Shown: positions 36,944 to 48,425 of the stretch, piece after piece | Numbering within the stretch: position 1 is the stretch's first letter | Layout of the letters: each line of letters starts with the position of its first letter | Assembly (NCBI GenBank): GCA_011634665.1 | Contig: WAEK01000003.1 | Location: 619,001-683,000, forward strand | Length of the DNA stretch: 64,000 nucleotides | Direction of reading: 5' to 3' | Origin: Mortierella sp. BCC40632 | Lineage: Eukaryota; Mortierellomycota; Mortierellomycetes; Mortierellales; Mortierellaceae | Position numbers and translations under genes: made by a program | Notes under the pieces: generated by a model | The model's database searches: none | Told to the model about the DNA's origin: nothing | What the model saw: only the letters and a program-made list of their open reading frames with translations

Positions 36944-37481
36944 ATAGGAGCAGCCAGTCATAAATAAAAAAAAAAAAAAAAAAGGAGGGAAAGGGTCCCC
37001 TTTCCCCAAATACCCTTTTGGGTGAAGCCATTCCCTCTTCTCGGTCTCTTCATTGTCTTTCTTTTTTCTTTTTTTTTTTCTTTTTGCTCTCGGGATTAAC
37101 TACAGGAGATAGAGAGAAAGAGAGAAAGAAGAAAGAGTTGCCCAACAATGCATCCATTTTCATAAAGGTTTCTCTTTTTTTTCCTTCTTTTTTTCTTTTT
37201 TTTTTCTTTTCTTTTTCTTTTTTTTTTTTTTTTTTTTTGTTGAACATACGAGACAGTGGTAAATTACTCGATTGAGCCGAATGTATCGAGACCACTTTGT
37301 TGCGCATGAGTTGCAGGTGATGAGCAGCTATTTCAGCAAGAGAGAGTGCGGGCATTGTCCTTTTGGCCCGTGGTTTTTTTTTTCTTCTATTCTGCAAGAT
37401 CTTGGGACAAATCGCGTCAGTGTGCATGAACGAGATAGTTGAAAGCTGTGGACGACCCAATTGGGCTAAAAGAGAGGAGAG

Positions 37482-37517
<36 letters not shown>

Positions 37518-38570
37518 GGAGAGAGAGAGAGAAAAGTTTTCTCAAAAAAAAAAAAAAAGAGCGTCCAAAGACAGAGGCCCAGTTAGTTCTAGGGGCTGGA
37601 CTCTTTTGAAGCTTTACGAAAGATGTGTGGGGAGCGGGGAGATGCTCCATGACGAGCCACTTTTTTTTTTTTTTTGGGTGATCGGTTGCACACCTCCATG
37701 TGCGCAGAGAAAGAGACAGAGAAAGTGTGTGTGTGTGATGAGAGTGAGTGAGAGTAAAGAGTGAGAGATGAGAGAGAGCTGAAGAGCGAAGAATGCAGAG
37801 AGACAATAATGACAAAGATAGCCAAAGAGGAAGTGAGCGTGCAAATAAAAAAGAGAATAGAGACAGAGCAATGACCGAGCGAGTCAAGTGTAGTGACAAT
37901 GCGTGTGGATGTATCACTCTTGTTTGTGCCTGGAACTCTATTTGCTCCTTCGGATAGGTTGTATGTGTGTGGGCCAACCTACCAAACCCGCCTGTTTGCC
38001 TGTTTGTCTGTCTGTCTCTCCTGTCTGTCTGCCATCTTTGACACACGATCCGTCGTAGGCGAGACTTCTACTCTCTTGCATAGCGTCATGGTGCTTTGAG
38101 GCGTGCGATTTGTCAAACCTGACCGAGGAACGACAGTCGCACCTGGGTTGCACGCACTCGTGAGGACTGATATCTAACCATGCGGGCATCTCTCGCAGGT
38201 GTGGGGAATGCAGCGACTGGGGCTGTCTGCAGGGCGGGAGGAGGAGGAAGGAAAAATAAAAGTAGGAATAGGTAGAGAAGTAGTAGAACAAGAAGAGAGA
38301 CGAGCGTGTGTATGCCGAAAGAGCGAGACAGCAAGGCACGTTGTGGCCACAGACAGTCAGGCAAAGAAGGCAAAGAAGAAGAAGAAGAAGGGAGAAGGGG
38401 GGAGGGGTCGCGTGGCGCGGGACCCGGCTCGTGGACCAGCGGCGATCTTGTCAATTTTAGTTAGCCTGGCCCCTTCTTCTTCCCTCTAGGCTACACCACA
38501 GTACATACAAGGCCTTGGAGAGGGAAGAGAGCGGTCTCTGTGAGATGCTTGTATTCTGAACAAGCTCTGA

Positions 38571-38614
<44 letters not shown>

Positions 38615-39095
38615 GAATGGACAATAGCTTTTTTTTTTAGCCTATTTCGATTCAATGCTATTTCAACAACACCTCCGCCAGGTGTCTCTGTTCTGTCAAT
38701 CAATCAATCAGTCAGTCAGTCAGTCAGTCAGTCAGTCCATCAATCAATCAGCCAGCCAGTCAGTGCCAGCCAGATCCGAACTACTCGCGGGACCTGAGAG
38801 CGTGGGTGCTGCTGGGTGCTGTTGCCGTCGTCTACTGTCTGTACCTCATCCACATCCTTCCCTCTCCCTCTCCCTCCCCCTTCCCGAATGCCGAGAATGG
38901 ACGAGGAGAAAGAGAAAAAAGAAAGAAAGAAAAGAAACAGGTGGATAACTCTCTTTTTCTCTCTCTCTTCTTTCTCTATCTCTCTCTCTCTATCAGCTGT
39001 GTGTGTCTTTTCTTCTCTTTGCATCCTCACTCTGGTTCTCTCTTGGTTCTCCTTTGCTCTCTTCATCTTTGCTTCCTCCTCTCTCTTTCTCTCTT

Positions 39096-39126
<31 letters not shown>

Positions 39127-39524
39127 TTCTCTCTCTTTCTTTCTTTCTTTCTATCTTTCTCTCTCTCTTTCTCTCTTTCTCTTTCTTTCTCTCTCTTTCT
39201 TTCGCACGCACGCACACTCTTTCTTCTTCTTCTTATCAACGGCTCTTCCTTTGCACCCCCTGAGTCCTTCTTCCATCTCACTCAAGAGTCCAGCCACGCA
39301 TCCGCCTCCTTTTGATCAAAGACATGTCACACTCCAACGATTCCTAATGTCTCTTGCTCCTGTCGACTGATCCCCCACACCTCTTTCTTTCATTCTCTCT
39401 TTCCTTTTTCTCTCTCTCTCTCTTTCTCTCTCTTTCCTTTCTCTCTCTTTCTCTCTCTCTCTTTCTCACACACCTTTCTCTGTCACGCTAGTCTAGTCCT
39501 TCCCGCCTCTCTCTCTCTCCCACA
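36944..39524. other. 2.6-kb gene-free stretch upstream of the alpha-arrestin gene
   Basis: No gene seen. It is dominated by simple repeats: T/TTTC runs (37058-37240), (GT)n near 37486-37513, (GA)n near 38575-38611, a CAAT/CAGT tetranucleotide patch near 38696-38763, and more than 100 bases of CTTT/CTCT repeats (39080-39205 and 39405-39475) that lead up to the ATG at 39525. Confidence 0.55.
38696..38763. repeat. CAAT/CAGT tetranucleotide repeat
   Basis: A mixed run of CAAT, CAGT and CAGC units, about 16 in all, in the gene-free stretch before the alpha-arrestin gene. Confidence 0.85.
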
Positions 39525-42353
39525 ATGAACTTCTTCTTTGGCACAAACGACAAGAGCTCCCCAGCACCTCCATTCACCACTGCCCCTGCGCTGTCCCATC
39601 CACATTCACACTCACAGCCATTCGGCCGGGGTCCTCTCGCTACATCCACCTGTGCCGCCGAGGGAGCCAACTCCGCAACTCCGACGGCCTCTTCCTCTTC
39701 GTCCTCATCGTCGTCATCGCAGGACATTGAGCTGATCATCGACATTGAGTCCTCTTTCCATGGAGTCCTCTTGGGAATGCCCGAGGAGTCTGCTGGTGCA
39801 ATCCTCAATGCTACTGCTATCCTGCATGTACGCAAAAAGGCCATTCGGGCCACAAGACTCATGGCGACATTCGATGGTCGGATCAAGGTCCAGTGCAGTG
39901 ACGGCGCAACCTTTGGCCCTGAACGTAGGTCAAACAACCTTTTTTTTTTTATAGTTACTTTTGTTGTTGTTGTTGTTGTTGTTGTTGTTGCCTACTAGAA
40001 CCAAATGACCCCTTCTCTCTCCCCAGGACAATGAACAAGGTCATCATGAAATGTGCATGCATCCTCACCTCTTTTCTTTATCTGCTCTCTTGCTCTCATT
40101 CATTCTCTCATTCTCTCAAATACAGAGTACCGCGAACGAGTCCTTGCCCACAAGGACTGGGTCCTTTGGGAGGCCGGGAGCAACAACACGCACTCGGGAA
40201 CAGGGTCTCGGAACCATATCCCAGTTGGCACGCACTACTACCCACTCTCGATCCAGCTAGACGGTGCTCTCCCACCGACGTTCAGTGGCAGACATGGATC
40301 GATCCGCTACATCCTCTCCTCGACCTTAATGCGGCCTCTCTTCCACAGTGATGTGAACGCCGTGCAGGAGATCGAGATCCGTCGTTGTCTCGTCGGCGAA
40401 GCCACTCCCCCGATCTCGGGCGTTCATCTCCCACAGCCTGACCTCGGCTCCTTGCTCCTCAACCAACTCTCCAGATCTGGCATCGCTCGTCCCATCGTCG
40501 ACCCAACTCTCCCGGGTCAAGAGACCGTCGATCCATCTCCACAGCCGCTGATGGGCCCTACCACCATCACCCACCACAACACCCACAAGGAACTGCTACG
40601 ATACACCTCGTCCTCACCCCCAATTGCCTATCTAGAAGGGGGTAATGTACAGATCGACTTGACTCTCGAGCCACTTCCACCTGGGTCCTACATCTACTCG
40701 ATCGTCTATGGCCTCAAAGAGATGATCTACTACCGGTCTTCGGCAACTGGCAACCTGGCCGACAACAAATCAGAGATTCTATACCCCATCGGCCAGCAGA
40801 CTGTCATCGTGCCTCGTGATCAGGAGAGAGAACGTTCCATGTCCAGCGCTGGCGCTGGCGCATCGACAAGACAGCTTCTGGACCTTCGGCCCTGTCCCCT
40901 TCTGATGAACGTTGATACTTCGACGCCACTGATCGAGATCCAGCACAGGATCACCTGCAATGTGGCCATGGTCCTCCCTGAGCACACTGTTCGTCGCCGG
41001 AATACAACCACAGGAGGTAGGAGTCTGCATGGATTCGGGCCTCGAGGTGGTGATGCGCATAGCGAGCAGAGTGGAAGCTTCTCAGGCGGAGGCATCCTCA
41101 AGCGCCTGAACCTCACTCCTCAGTCCCACACCCCAAGCCTTAATCTCATCGACTCGACAGGGACCGAGGCAACAAACAATGCAATCCTTCTTGGAGAACC
41201 AACCCACTCGATCATCGAACCCGCGATGATACCTCCTTCTGTAGAACTCAATGACGCCCCACCACCTCCATCGGGCGTCAAGATTGAGAGTACCCTTCTT
41301 GAGTTTCCTATTATCTTGACCTCACGCTACCCTACAGCCCCCAAGGACCATATCCTGAGAACTGTAGCACAGCCAGAACTCTCAGAACCCGGAGTTGCCC
41401 TTGAAAACAGTGTGGATGGCTCTTGTTCATACCAACCTCTCGGTAGCACCAGCTTCTCGTCCACACTTTTGGCCACATCGCTGCACTCTCGCCTGCCAGC
41501 TGCGCTGACAGTGGAGAATGTGCCCCAACAGTTTGTGCATAACCAAGAGATTGCCCCGACCATCATCCCCACGACCGGTACAGTGATCCTTCCAGAGATT
41601 CCCCTCAACCCTTCAGCAGACTCTCTGTCCTCCACACCTTCCTCGGTCTCTTCTCCCAACAGGTCAAGTCAAGAAGGAAGTCTCTCCTCCGTGTCTCCTC
41701 CTCCAGAGTTGTCTTCTTGTGCCGACATGTTGACCACACCTGTGCCTGCGTCGCTGGAACGATGCTCAATGCTACCCCTTTTACCGCTTGACCCCGAGAG
41801 CGCAATGGCCAATGATACCCCTAGAACTAGCCCACCGACCAGCCAACCGAGGAGTGGTATCAGCGCAGGTTTGCTCGCAGCTGCTGCAGCCTCAGCGTCT
41901 TATTCAACGGCAGCAGCAACTGTATCTGAAACGTCTATTGTGGCTGTGGTAACGGATGATTCTCCACCTCCAGAGGAACTTCCAAAGTACGAAGATGTGA
42001 TCGAGACTCGTAACGGATCGGACAATATGTCTGCGGTGATTCTCCCACATGGCATTCCCATGTCCATGCCAATGCCAATGCAAGTCCCCAACCGACGCGA
42101 ACCCTCCTATGTGAGTCCATCTGCGTTCAGTTTTGGGGTATCTTCATCCCCTGTGAACTACCAGATCAATTCACTTCCCAGGAACCGCGCCTTTGCCTCG
42201 CCCAATTCGTCCAGTCCCATGTCGCCCTTTGCAGGTTCTAGTCCCAACAATAGTCGGGATGGATCTCGCTTTAGTCCTCCCGTGTTTAGAAATAGCGAGT
42301 CAGTTGAGATGTCGAGACCCATGGCGATCATGACAGGCGCTTCTCCTCAACAA

Positions 42354-42390
<37 letters not shown>

Positions 42391-42641
42391 CAACGACGTT
42401 CTCGAGCTCGATCCAACGACAGGCTAGTTTTAATCGGTCGACGGTGGCTCCTGTGCAGGTGACGCCTCGTCATCAGCGACAACGAAGCGTTGGGACGGCG
42501 ACGATCATTGGATCGCTGGGTTGCTATGGTGGGTACCTGTCCCAGCAGCCGGCACCACCGGTGATGCCCGACTTTGTGCCATCATCGTCGTCGCCTGTCC
42601 ACCTAGCGAACCTGGCCTCACCGCCTGCCTATAGTACATAA
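39525..42641 (+). CDS. alpha-arrestin (arrestin-related trafficking adaptor)
   Basis: Arrestin-fold adaptor that recruits an Rsp5/Nedd4-type ubiquitin ligase to plasma-membrane cargo. Two exons, 39525-39924 and 40126-42641, give 971 residues. After a Ser/Pro-rich start, the arrestin N-domain begins near residue 65 (DIELIIDIESSFHGVLLG); the exon join restores YRERVLAHKDWVLWEAG. The segment IPVGTHYYPLSIQLDGALPPTF is the conserved strand typical of this family. A C-domain follows to about residue 450, then a long disordered tail. PY-type ligase sites are visible: LPKYEDV in the tail and PPAY four residues from the end. A run of about 14 Gln lies near 42348-42390. The subfamily (Rod1/Rog3, Art or Rim8-like) is not resolved. 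Confidence 0.82.
42346..42390 (+). repeat. CAA/CAG polyglutamine tract in the alpha-arrestin tail
   Basis: About 14 Gln codons in a row, mostly CAG, within the disordered tail of the alpha-arrestin. Likely length-variable between strains (inference). Confidence 0.9.
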
Positions 42642-42927
42642 TATTTAATACTGAATATCGAGAAGAAAAAAAAAAAAAAGCCAAGTCACACGGCTGTGGG
42701 GTGTGGGAGAAGCGTCTCACTCTTCGCATGGAACAGCAAAGCTCGGTGTTGCCCAGGATTCCCAGTTTTTCTACTTTTTGCTTCTTTCCTTTCTTCCTTT
42801 CTTGCTCACTTTCTCTCTTTCTTTCTTCACTTCTTCTCTTCCTTTGTTGACCTTTCTCTTGCTCTCTCTCTATTTCTCCCTTTCTCTCTTTCTTACTATC
42901 TCTCTCTCTCTCTTTCTGTCTCCAGAG

Positions 42928-45051
42928 ATGAACTCGCACGACACATCCTGGCATCAGGAAGAGACATCGCTCATGTCTCCTCCTTCTCCTCCTCCGCATT
43001 CCTCTCTTCTCGACCACCACCCCCAACACCACGACAATGAAAACGACCTGATCTTTGACTCTTCATTACCTTCAGCAGTCCATCCCAACCCTCATGAACA
43101 ACACACCCGCTCCTCCACCCTCCACAATAACCGCCGTCACCACCTCCAATCCCAGGACTATGACAACTCCACCTCCACTCCCAACAGTTTTCTAGACGCC
43201 ACGGGACGGTTCACGAATGATAGTGTCGAGGCCATGAATGCACTTCGGGATCAACTTCCCGAGACTGCGAGACCATGGTTTTGGCTATTGGTTTGGTTCA
43301 CGGCCGCGGTGGTGATCTTGGGTCTGATTATTGGCTTTCGCTCCAAGATCTTTGGTTTCCTCGAGGCGCTGGCGTCTTTTATCAAGGATCTTGGGTTCTT
43401 GTAAGGAGAGAGAGAGAGAGAGAGAGAGATAGAGAGAGAGATAGTAATGGAGGTGGTGGTAACGGTGGTATCCTGTTAGAGATACAGAATGGGTGAAAAA
43501 GAGACTTACTGTCTTTTTTTTTTTTTTCTTGACTTCATAGCGGTCCTATCGTGATCACGCTGTGCCTGTTCGTGGCGTCGTTCCCACCCATGATCGGATA
43601 TTCTTCGATCGTCACCATGGCAGGTAACGAACAGCTCCCTTTACTACTATTACGGGACCCAGGATTATCACCTGCCCGGCCACGACTATTTCTCTCGCTT
43701 GTATACTCACCTCTTCTTTCTTGACCCTCTTCTTGATGGATTTTTTTTTTTTTTTTTTTCAAGGCTATATCTATGGATTCTTCTTTGGATACCTGATCGT
43801 CTTTGTTGGTGCCTTGTTGGGCGCTGTTGTCTGTTTCTTTCTTTGTCGGCGATGGTTCAAGGGCCAAGTCCGTAAACTATTGGGCAAGAACAAGAGTCTG
43901 AAAGGAGTCCTTCGCACGGTCGAGAAAAGAGGCTTTCGTGTAAGAATCTTTTTCTTGATTCTTTTTTTTTTTTTCTTGCAAAGAATCGATCCAAGCTGAC
44001 TCGTCTTTTTTCTTTCTTTCTTCCTTTCTTTTTCTCTTTCTCTTAGCTACTGGTTCTGATCCGACTGGCACCTTATCCGTACAACATCATGAACGCACTC
44101 TTGTCTGCCACCCATATACCCTTCTCTACCTACACACTTGCCACAACAGTCTCTCTGGTCAAACTAACTCTTCATGTCTACATCGGATCAACTCTTTCTT
44201 CACTTGCAGAGGACGATGGTGACGACAATGGCAATGATGGAAGTCAAAAACACGGCAAACGACTCAAGGTAGCCGTAATGGTTCTCGGGATTATCTTGGG
44301 CGTTGGTCTCGGTTTATATATCTGGAATGTAGCCAAGCGAGAAGTGGCCATCAGTGAAGCCGCGCGGGCAGAAAGACGACAACGGAGACGATTGGAACAA
44401 AGACGTCGACGTCAAAGAGACGACACCGCTCCCTTGAGTAACCAGTCAAGAGGTCATCCTCTGAGTGGACTCTCTGGAGATGGGATTGGATTAGGGATCG
44501 AGATTGGCTCTGAGGATCCTGGAGCGAATGGATTCGAATTGGGTGATCGTAGAGGAGGCTCATTGCATACAGGGGCAGGAGTAGATTTGTATAGTCGGGA
44601 CGATAGTGAAGATGAAGCTTCGCAAGATCGGACACGATATGAACACCGATCGTTGTTTGGTCGGTCGGGTGGAGAAAGAGGTCAAGGAGACGAATTGGCT
44701 GATTGGAGGAACGTCAATGTGTCTGGATACTCTTCCACCGATTCAGATTCGTCCGACTTTTTGGATGATAGTGAGAACGACGGCGAGGAAGCAGATGGTG
44801 TAGCGGATAGAAGAGATTTGGAGAGAGGTTCACGAGGACTCATGCCTCGGAGTACAACCCATCCTCAAAGCGATCACCAGGAGAGATTGGAGGAGGAAGA
44901 GGAGGAGACGCTTGATGTTTCTGCACATTATCATGAGATGGTAACCGAGTCGCCGTGGCAATTAGAAGATGATGAGACGGACCCGAGTCTTGGAGCGGAT
45001 CTTCTGGGTCATGCACACTCAGGAACAAACACGGATCGACAACAGAGGTAG
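42928..45051 (+). CDS. Tvp38/VTT (SNARE-associated Golgi family) membrane protein
   Basis: Polytopic protein of the VTT/DedA superfamily; fungal Tvp38 sits in late Golgi membranes, and relatives act as lipid scramblases. Exons 42928-43400, 43541-43623, 43764-43939 and 44047-45051 give 578 residues. A His/Ser-rich cytosolic start of about 110 residues precedes the membrane part: FWLLVWFTAAVVILGLIIGF, then GPIVITLCLFVASFPPMIGY, YIYGFFFGYLIVFVGALLGA with the amphipathic R/W stretch FLCRRWF, and the family signature LLVLIRLAPYPYNIMNALLSAT. A last helix lies near 44270-44335. A 235-residue hydrophilic tail follows, first strongly basic (RRQRRRLEQRRRRQR), then acidic. This tail is longer than usual for Tvp38. 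The ATG at 42928 is the first after a CT-rich leader. Confidence 0.85.
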
Positions 45052-45480
45052 ATACCCTTTCCTCTCTCTTTTCTGCATTCTCTTCTCCTCAAACTCTACA
45101 TCTGATCACTATTGTTTGCCTTGGATCTTGACAAAGGAGGAAGGAGTATTTTTGAAAGGGAGAGAGGGAGAAACAGAGAGGAAAAAAAAAAAAAAAAAAA
45201 AAGACAAAGATAAACTCGGACATCACTCCCAGATGGAATAACTGGGTCCGCCTTTGTGCCTCCTACAACACACACACGCAACCCACAAAAACGTTGATCT
45301 CACTTCTCCTACGTTTTGACCATCAACACCAACACCCAAAGAGGTGCGAAAAAGAGAGAGTAAGACTGGCGCTCAACTCCCAAGTCGGCACCATCGATCG
45401 TTGCTCAGCGTCAAGCCGAGTGAGGACGATCGATCGATCGTCGAGAGCGGAGAAAAAAAAGTAGAAACTTGCAAAATGAA
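45052..45480. other. spacer between the VTT gene and tRNA-Phe
   Basis: Holds the 3' flank of the VTT gene and an A run near 45182-45202. Close to the tRNA is an A8 block (45457-45464), which is T8 on the tRNA sense strand and fits a Pol III terminator. A GATCGATCGATCG stretch lies near 45429-45441. No other gene. Confidence 0.5.
45457..45464 (-). terminator. Pol III T-run terminator of tRNA-Phe
   Basis: Eight T on the minus strand, 16 bases after the tRNA 3' end. Oligo-T is the usual RNA polymerase III stop signal. Confidence 0.75.
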
Positions 45481-45505
45481 TGCGGCTTGTGTGGATTGAA
45501 CACAC

Positions 45506-45546
<41 letters not shown>

Positions 45547-45553
45547 AAGCCGC
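45481..45553 (-). tRNA. tRNA-Phe (GAA), intronless
   Basis: On the minus strand the 73-base gene folds as a full cloverleaf. The acceptor stem GCGGCTT pairs with AAGCCGC, followed by discriminator A. The D arm reads TAGCTCAGTTGGGAGAGC (A box). The anticodon loop is ACTGAAGAT with GAA. The T arm holds TGTGTTCAATCCACA (B box). No intron is present and no CCA is encoded, as expected for a nuclear tRNA. A T run follows the 3' end. Confidence 0.96.
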
Positions 45554-45671
45554 TTTCCTTGATGGAAGTGGAGCTCCTGATCGCTTTTTGAATAACGTTG
45601 AAAAGAATAAGTTATTTCCAAGATATAATTAGTTAATTCCATGCAGTATTTTTGAAGCGACTTGAATTTGG

Positions 45672-45799
45672 CTGGAGACAAACATTCACTTTTGAGTGGT
45701 GTCTCCCGACATTTTTTCATTTTTTTTTTCAAAGTCCAAATTCCGCTGGGAGTGCGCTCTATTTCGCTCTGAAAAATATATTCACTTCTGAGAAGACAT
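45672..45799 (+). repeat. left arm of a 128-bp inverted repeat (foldback element)
   Basis: Reverse-complements the stretch 46186-46313 over about 128 bases with only a handful of differences, mostly in its last 35 bases. It begins CTGGAGACAAACATTCACTT and ends CTTCTGAGAAGACAT. It lies 118 bases from tRNA-Phe. Confidence 0.9.
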
Positions 45800-45946
45800 C
45801 TCTCTCTCTCTCTCCCTCCCCAATGCCCATGCCAGACCTACTCACGCTCATGCTGTACAACCACGCCATGCCATGCCCAACAAGATTCTGTCATTGCCCT
45901 TTTTACAGGTGACAATCTTCTTTCCCATTCCTCCTCTTAGTTTTCT

Positions 45947-46166
45947 TTAAAGGCCCCATTAGGAGTTTTATTCGTCAGCGCGCACCCGTCCCACAGTCTA
46001 CGGACGTGGCCAACTAGTTCACAAAACTACACTATCCTACAAACGAAGATTAGAGAGAAGAAGAAAAGGTAGAGGGTGACCCAGAAACGATATAGCTACT
46101 AACAATACAAATCCAGAGAAGAGGATAAAGACCAGGGTAGAAAGAGCACCCGCAGAGAGGGGGGCA
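45947..46166 (-). mobile_element. 5'-truncated LINE 3' end, inserted in the loop of the foldback repeat
   Basis: About 220 bases similar, in reverse orientation, to the 3' end of the LINE at 58724-60109: the terminal block AATAAAAC(T/C)CCTAA(T/C)GGGGCC, the GCGCGC and ACGTGGCC blocks, GGGTGACCCAGAAACGATA and GAGCACCCGCAGAG are shared. A likely target-site duplication flanks it: TCCTCTTAGTTTTCT at 45932-45946 and TCCTCTTAGCTTTCT at 46167-46181, 14 of 15 identical. Its A tail is only about three bases. It is non-coding and dead, probably mobilised by the LINE machinery. Confidence 0.85.
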
Positions 46167-46185
46167 TCCTCTTAGCTTTCTCCAA

Positions 46186-46313
46186 TGTCTTCTCAGAAAA
46201 AAGTTTATTTTTTCAGAGCGAAATAGAGCGCACTCCCAGCGGAATTTGGACTTTGAAAAAAAAAATGAAAAAATGTCGGGAGACACCACTCAAAAGTGAA
46301 TGTTTGTCTCCAG
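46186..46313 (-). repeat. right arm of the 128-bp inverted repeat (foldback element)
   Basis: Partner of 45672-45799. With the inserted LINE end removed, the loop between the arms would be about 150 bases, so a transcript across it would fold into a long hairpin. Confidence 0.9.
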
Positions 46314-46738
46314 CGAGCAGAGAGGTGTCTGCGAAGCAATCACAAACTTGCCTATTTTGGAAAGTTTTGACATGAGTGTCTTCTCTAGGTCTCGACTTCT
46401 GTTCTCAGGCTGCGTGACAAGCCTAACATGAGCTTTTCCCCCTTACACCCCTGGCTCCCTGGCTCCCTGGCTCCCTAACCCCCCCCCCTCCCGGCCTGGC
46501 TTTGGACTCTTTTGGGAACGCTTCCGTCGGTTTACTTGTCAATTCTTTATCTTACTAGGAAATCGCCAATACAATTACACTTTTTTTTTTTCAATATAGT
46601 TCCTCGATACGAGAATGCGACTCTCCAAAACCTGATCAAGTTCAAACTGTCCTAATCTCCAGAAGCATGAGCCTTTCTCGTGGACCTATTGGTGAACCTG
46701 TCGGATAGGAGGGAAGTGTTCCTGCCTCCATTCCTAGC

Positions 46739-46771
<33 letters not shown>

Positions 46772-47045
46772 CTACTGTTCTTCCAACCATGCGGATCTCT
46801 CTTCCAGAACCTCATAATGCAGGATATCTAGCAGGTTCCTCTTTTCTCTTCCTCAATTCCAGATACCTAGACAGACACATTTAATTCGTTGGACGCGTTG
46901 ATCTCGAAATTGAATGATTTAGGCAACAAGAGATACATGGGGTAAAGTCCATATTCATGCACACACAAAGCCTCCTCGACTTCAAGAGAAAAAAGAGTAG
47001 GATACAAAAAAGAGAGAGAGAGAGAGACAAAAAGACGAAGAATAT
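46314..47045. other. spacer downstream of eS7
   Basis: No gene seen. Contains four near-copies of CCCTGGCT near 46445-46475 followed by a C9 run, and an A run of about 29 bases (46741-46769). The right end is the 3' flank of the eS7 gene. Confidence 0.5.
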
Positions 47046-48425
47046 TTATTCGGAGTGGTGGGCAGGGAACTCAAAGACAACCTCCTTGCCGGTCAAGCGG
47101 CGGTAGACGGCGCTGAAGGTGTCGAGCTTGTACTCCAAGGAGGTCGAGTCCTTGGCATCAAGGAAGCTATAAGATGGGTAGAAAGAAATTCAATCGGGTT
47201 AAGATTCTGAAAAAAGAAAAAGGCCACGAGTAGGATGCACCTTTGCTTCAAACATTCAAGAGGATCTGCAACTCTTGTGGAGCAAAATAAAAGAACAACG
47301 AATAGAACACTTACACCTTGATGATGCGCTTCTGGTCAGTCTGGACACGGGTGCGCTTGCCAGTGATCTCGGTGGGGTAGACCAAGTCCTCCAAGAGCTT
47401 CTCATGGACAGAGGTAAGAGTGCGCGAGCGGGGACGCTGCTGCTTGACACGGGAAGTGCGGGTAGGCTTGGCCATGATGCGACGCTGAGCAACAAAGACG
47501 ATGTGGCGGTCAGAGAACTTCTTCTCGAGCTCGCGGGTGAGTCTATACAATGCGATTCCATGAAGAAAGAGATACAATAAGGTCAGGAGGAGGAATTTTC
47601 TTTTGAATCCTCAAAAGCGAGAGGGTCACCACTGCTTGGTTAAATAAATAAAAAAAAGTTGCGCGCCGCATTTGTTCCTGAAGTTGGCTATAATACCTCT
47701 GCTGGATCTTGTGGAAAGCCTTCAGCTGAGGAACGGGAACGAAGACGATGATGGCCTTCTTGCCGCTGCCAGTCTCGATCTAAGCGTAGAAGGTCAGGGA
47801 AAGGACCAGGGAAAGGTACAGAATAACAGGTCTTTAGTCTGATGGTCCGTCAAAGTAGTGCTCCAATCTTTCAATGGGTTTCGAAAGATCCAAGCATGCT
47901 CCTGGACTGTAGAAAAGAGCATAGGTCTCCTGGTTGGTTGAAAGAGCTCCTGAGATGGGTAAAGATTTGCTGAGGTATAATAAAGTCGAGTGATATTGCA
48001 TTTGCACAGTTACAGACTAGGGTGGGGTAGACTATTGTTGTTGAAACCATGCCAGACTTTGCTTGATAGTGCGGAAATATGCTGAAGTTCATAGTCGAGT
48101 TCAGAGTTGTTTTCCAGTGTCTCCCGAGAAGAAAAGTAGGGTGTTGCAGTGCTCTCTGGACACTTTAGACTCGACCATCCATCATAGTTTTGATGAAGTG
48201 TTGCAAAGTCGAATCGTGGCGCATCTGTCTACAAATATGATTTTGAAACTTCAGTCGTTTCCTGCATCGAACGGGGCGACTCACCTCCTTAGCGCTGGAG
48301 ATCTGGAGAGGCTTGAGTTCCTTCTTCAAGTCGGCAACGTTGTTCTCCAGGTCGAAAAGGGCCTGGGCGACAGCGAGCTCAATCTCGTCAGCAGCGCCGG
48401 TCTTGGCAATCTTGTGGCTAGCCAT
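47046..48425 (-). CDS. RPS7: 40S ribosomal protein eS7
   Basis: Small-subunit ribosomal protein eS7. Exons (minus strand) 48425-48285, 47779-47697, 47542-47315 and 47166-47046 sum to 573 bases, giving 190 residues, the normal length. Conserved parts are all present: [15 protein letters not shown] near the start, [32 protein letters not shown] across the second join, [30 protein letters not shown], and the ending FLDAKDS ... [15 protein letters not shown]. The start is MASHK. The first intron (505 nt) is the longest; ribosomal-protein genes of early-diverging fungi are often intron-rich. The gene diverges from the cytidylyltransferase gene at 49604. Confidence 0.97.

Noticed and set aside
47780..48284. 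Possible C/D-box snoRNA in the first eS7 intron (a TGATGG near 48180 and a later CTGA on the minus strand)
   Set aside because: Box C is imperfect, no terminal stem was found, and no guide could be assigned.
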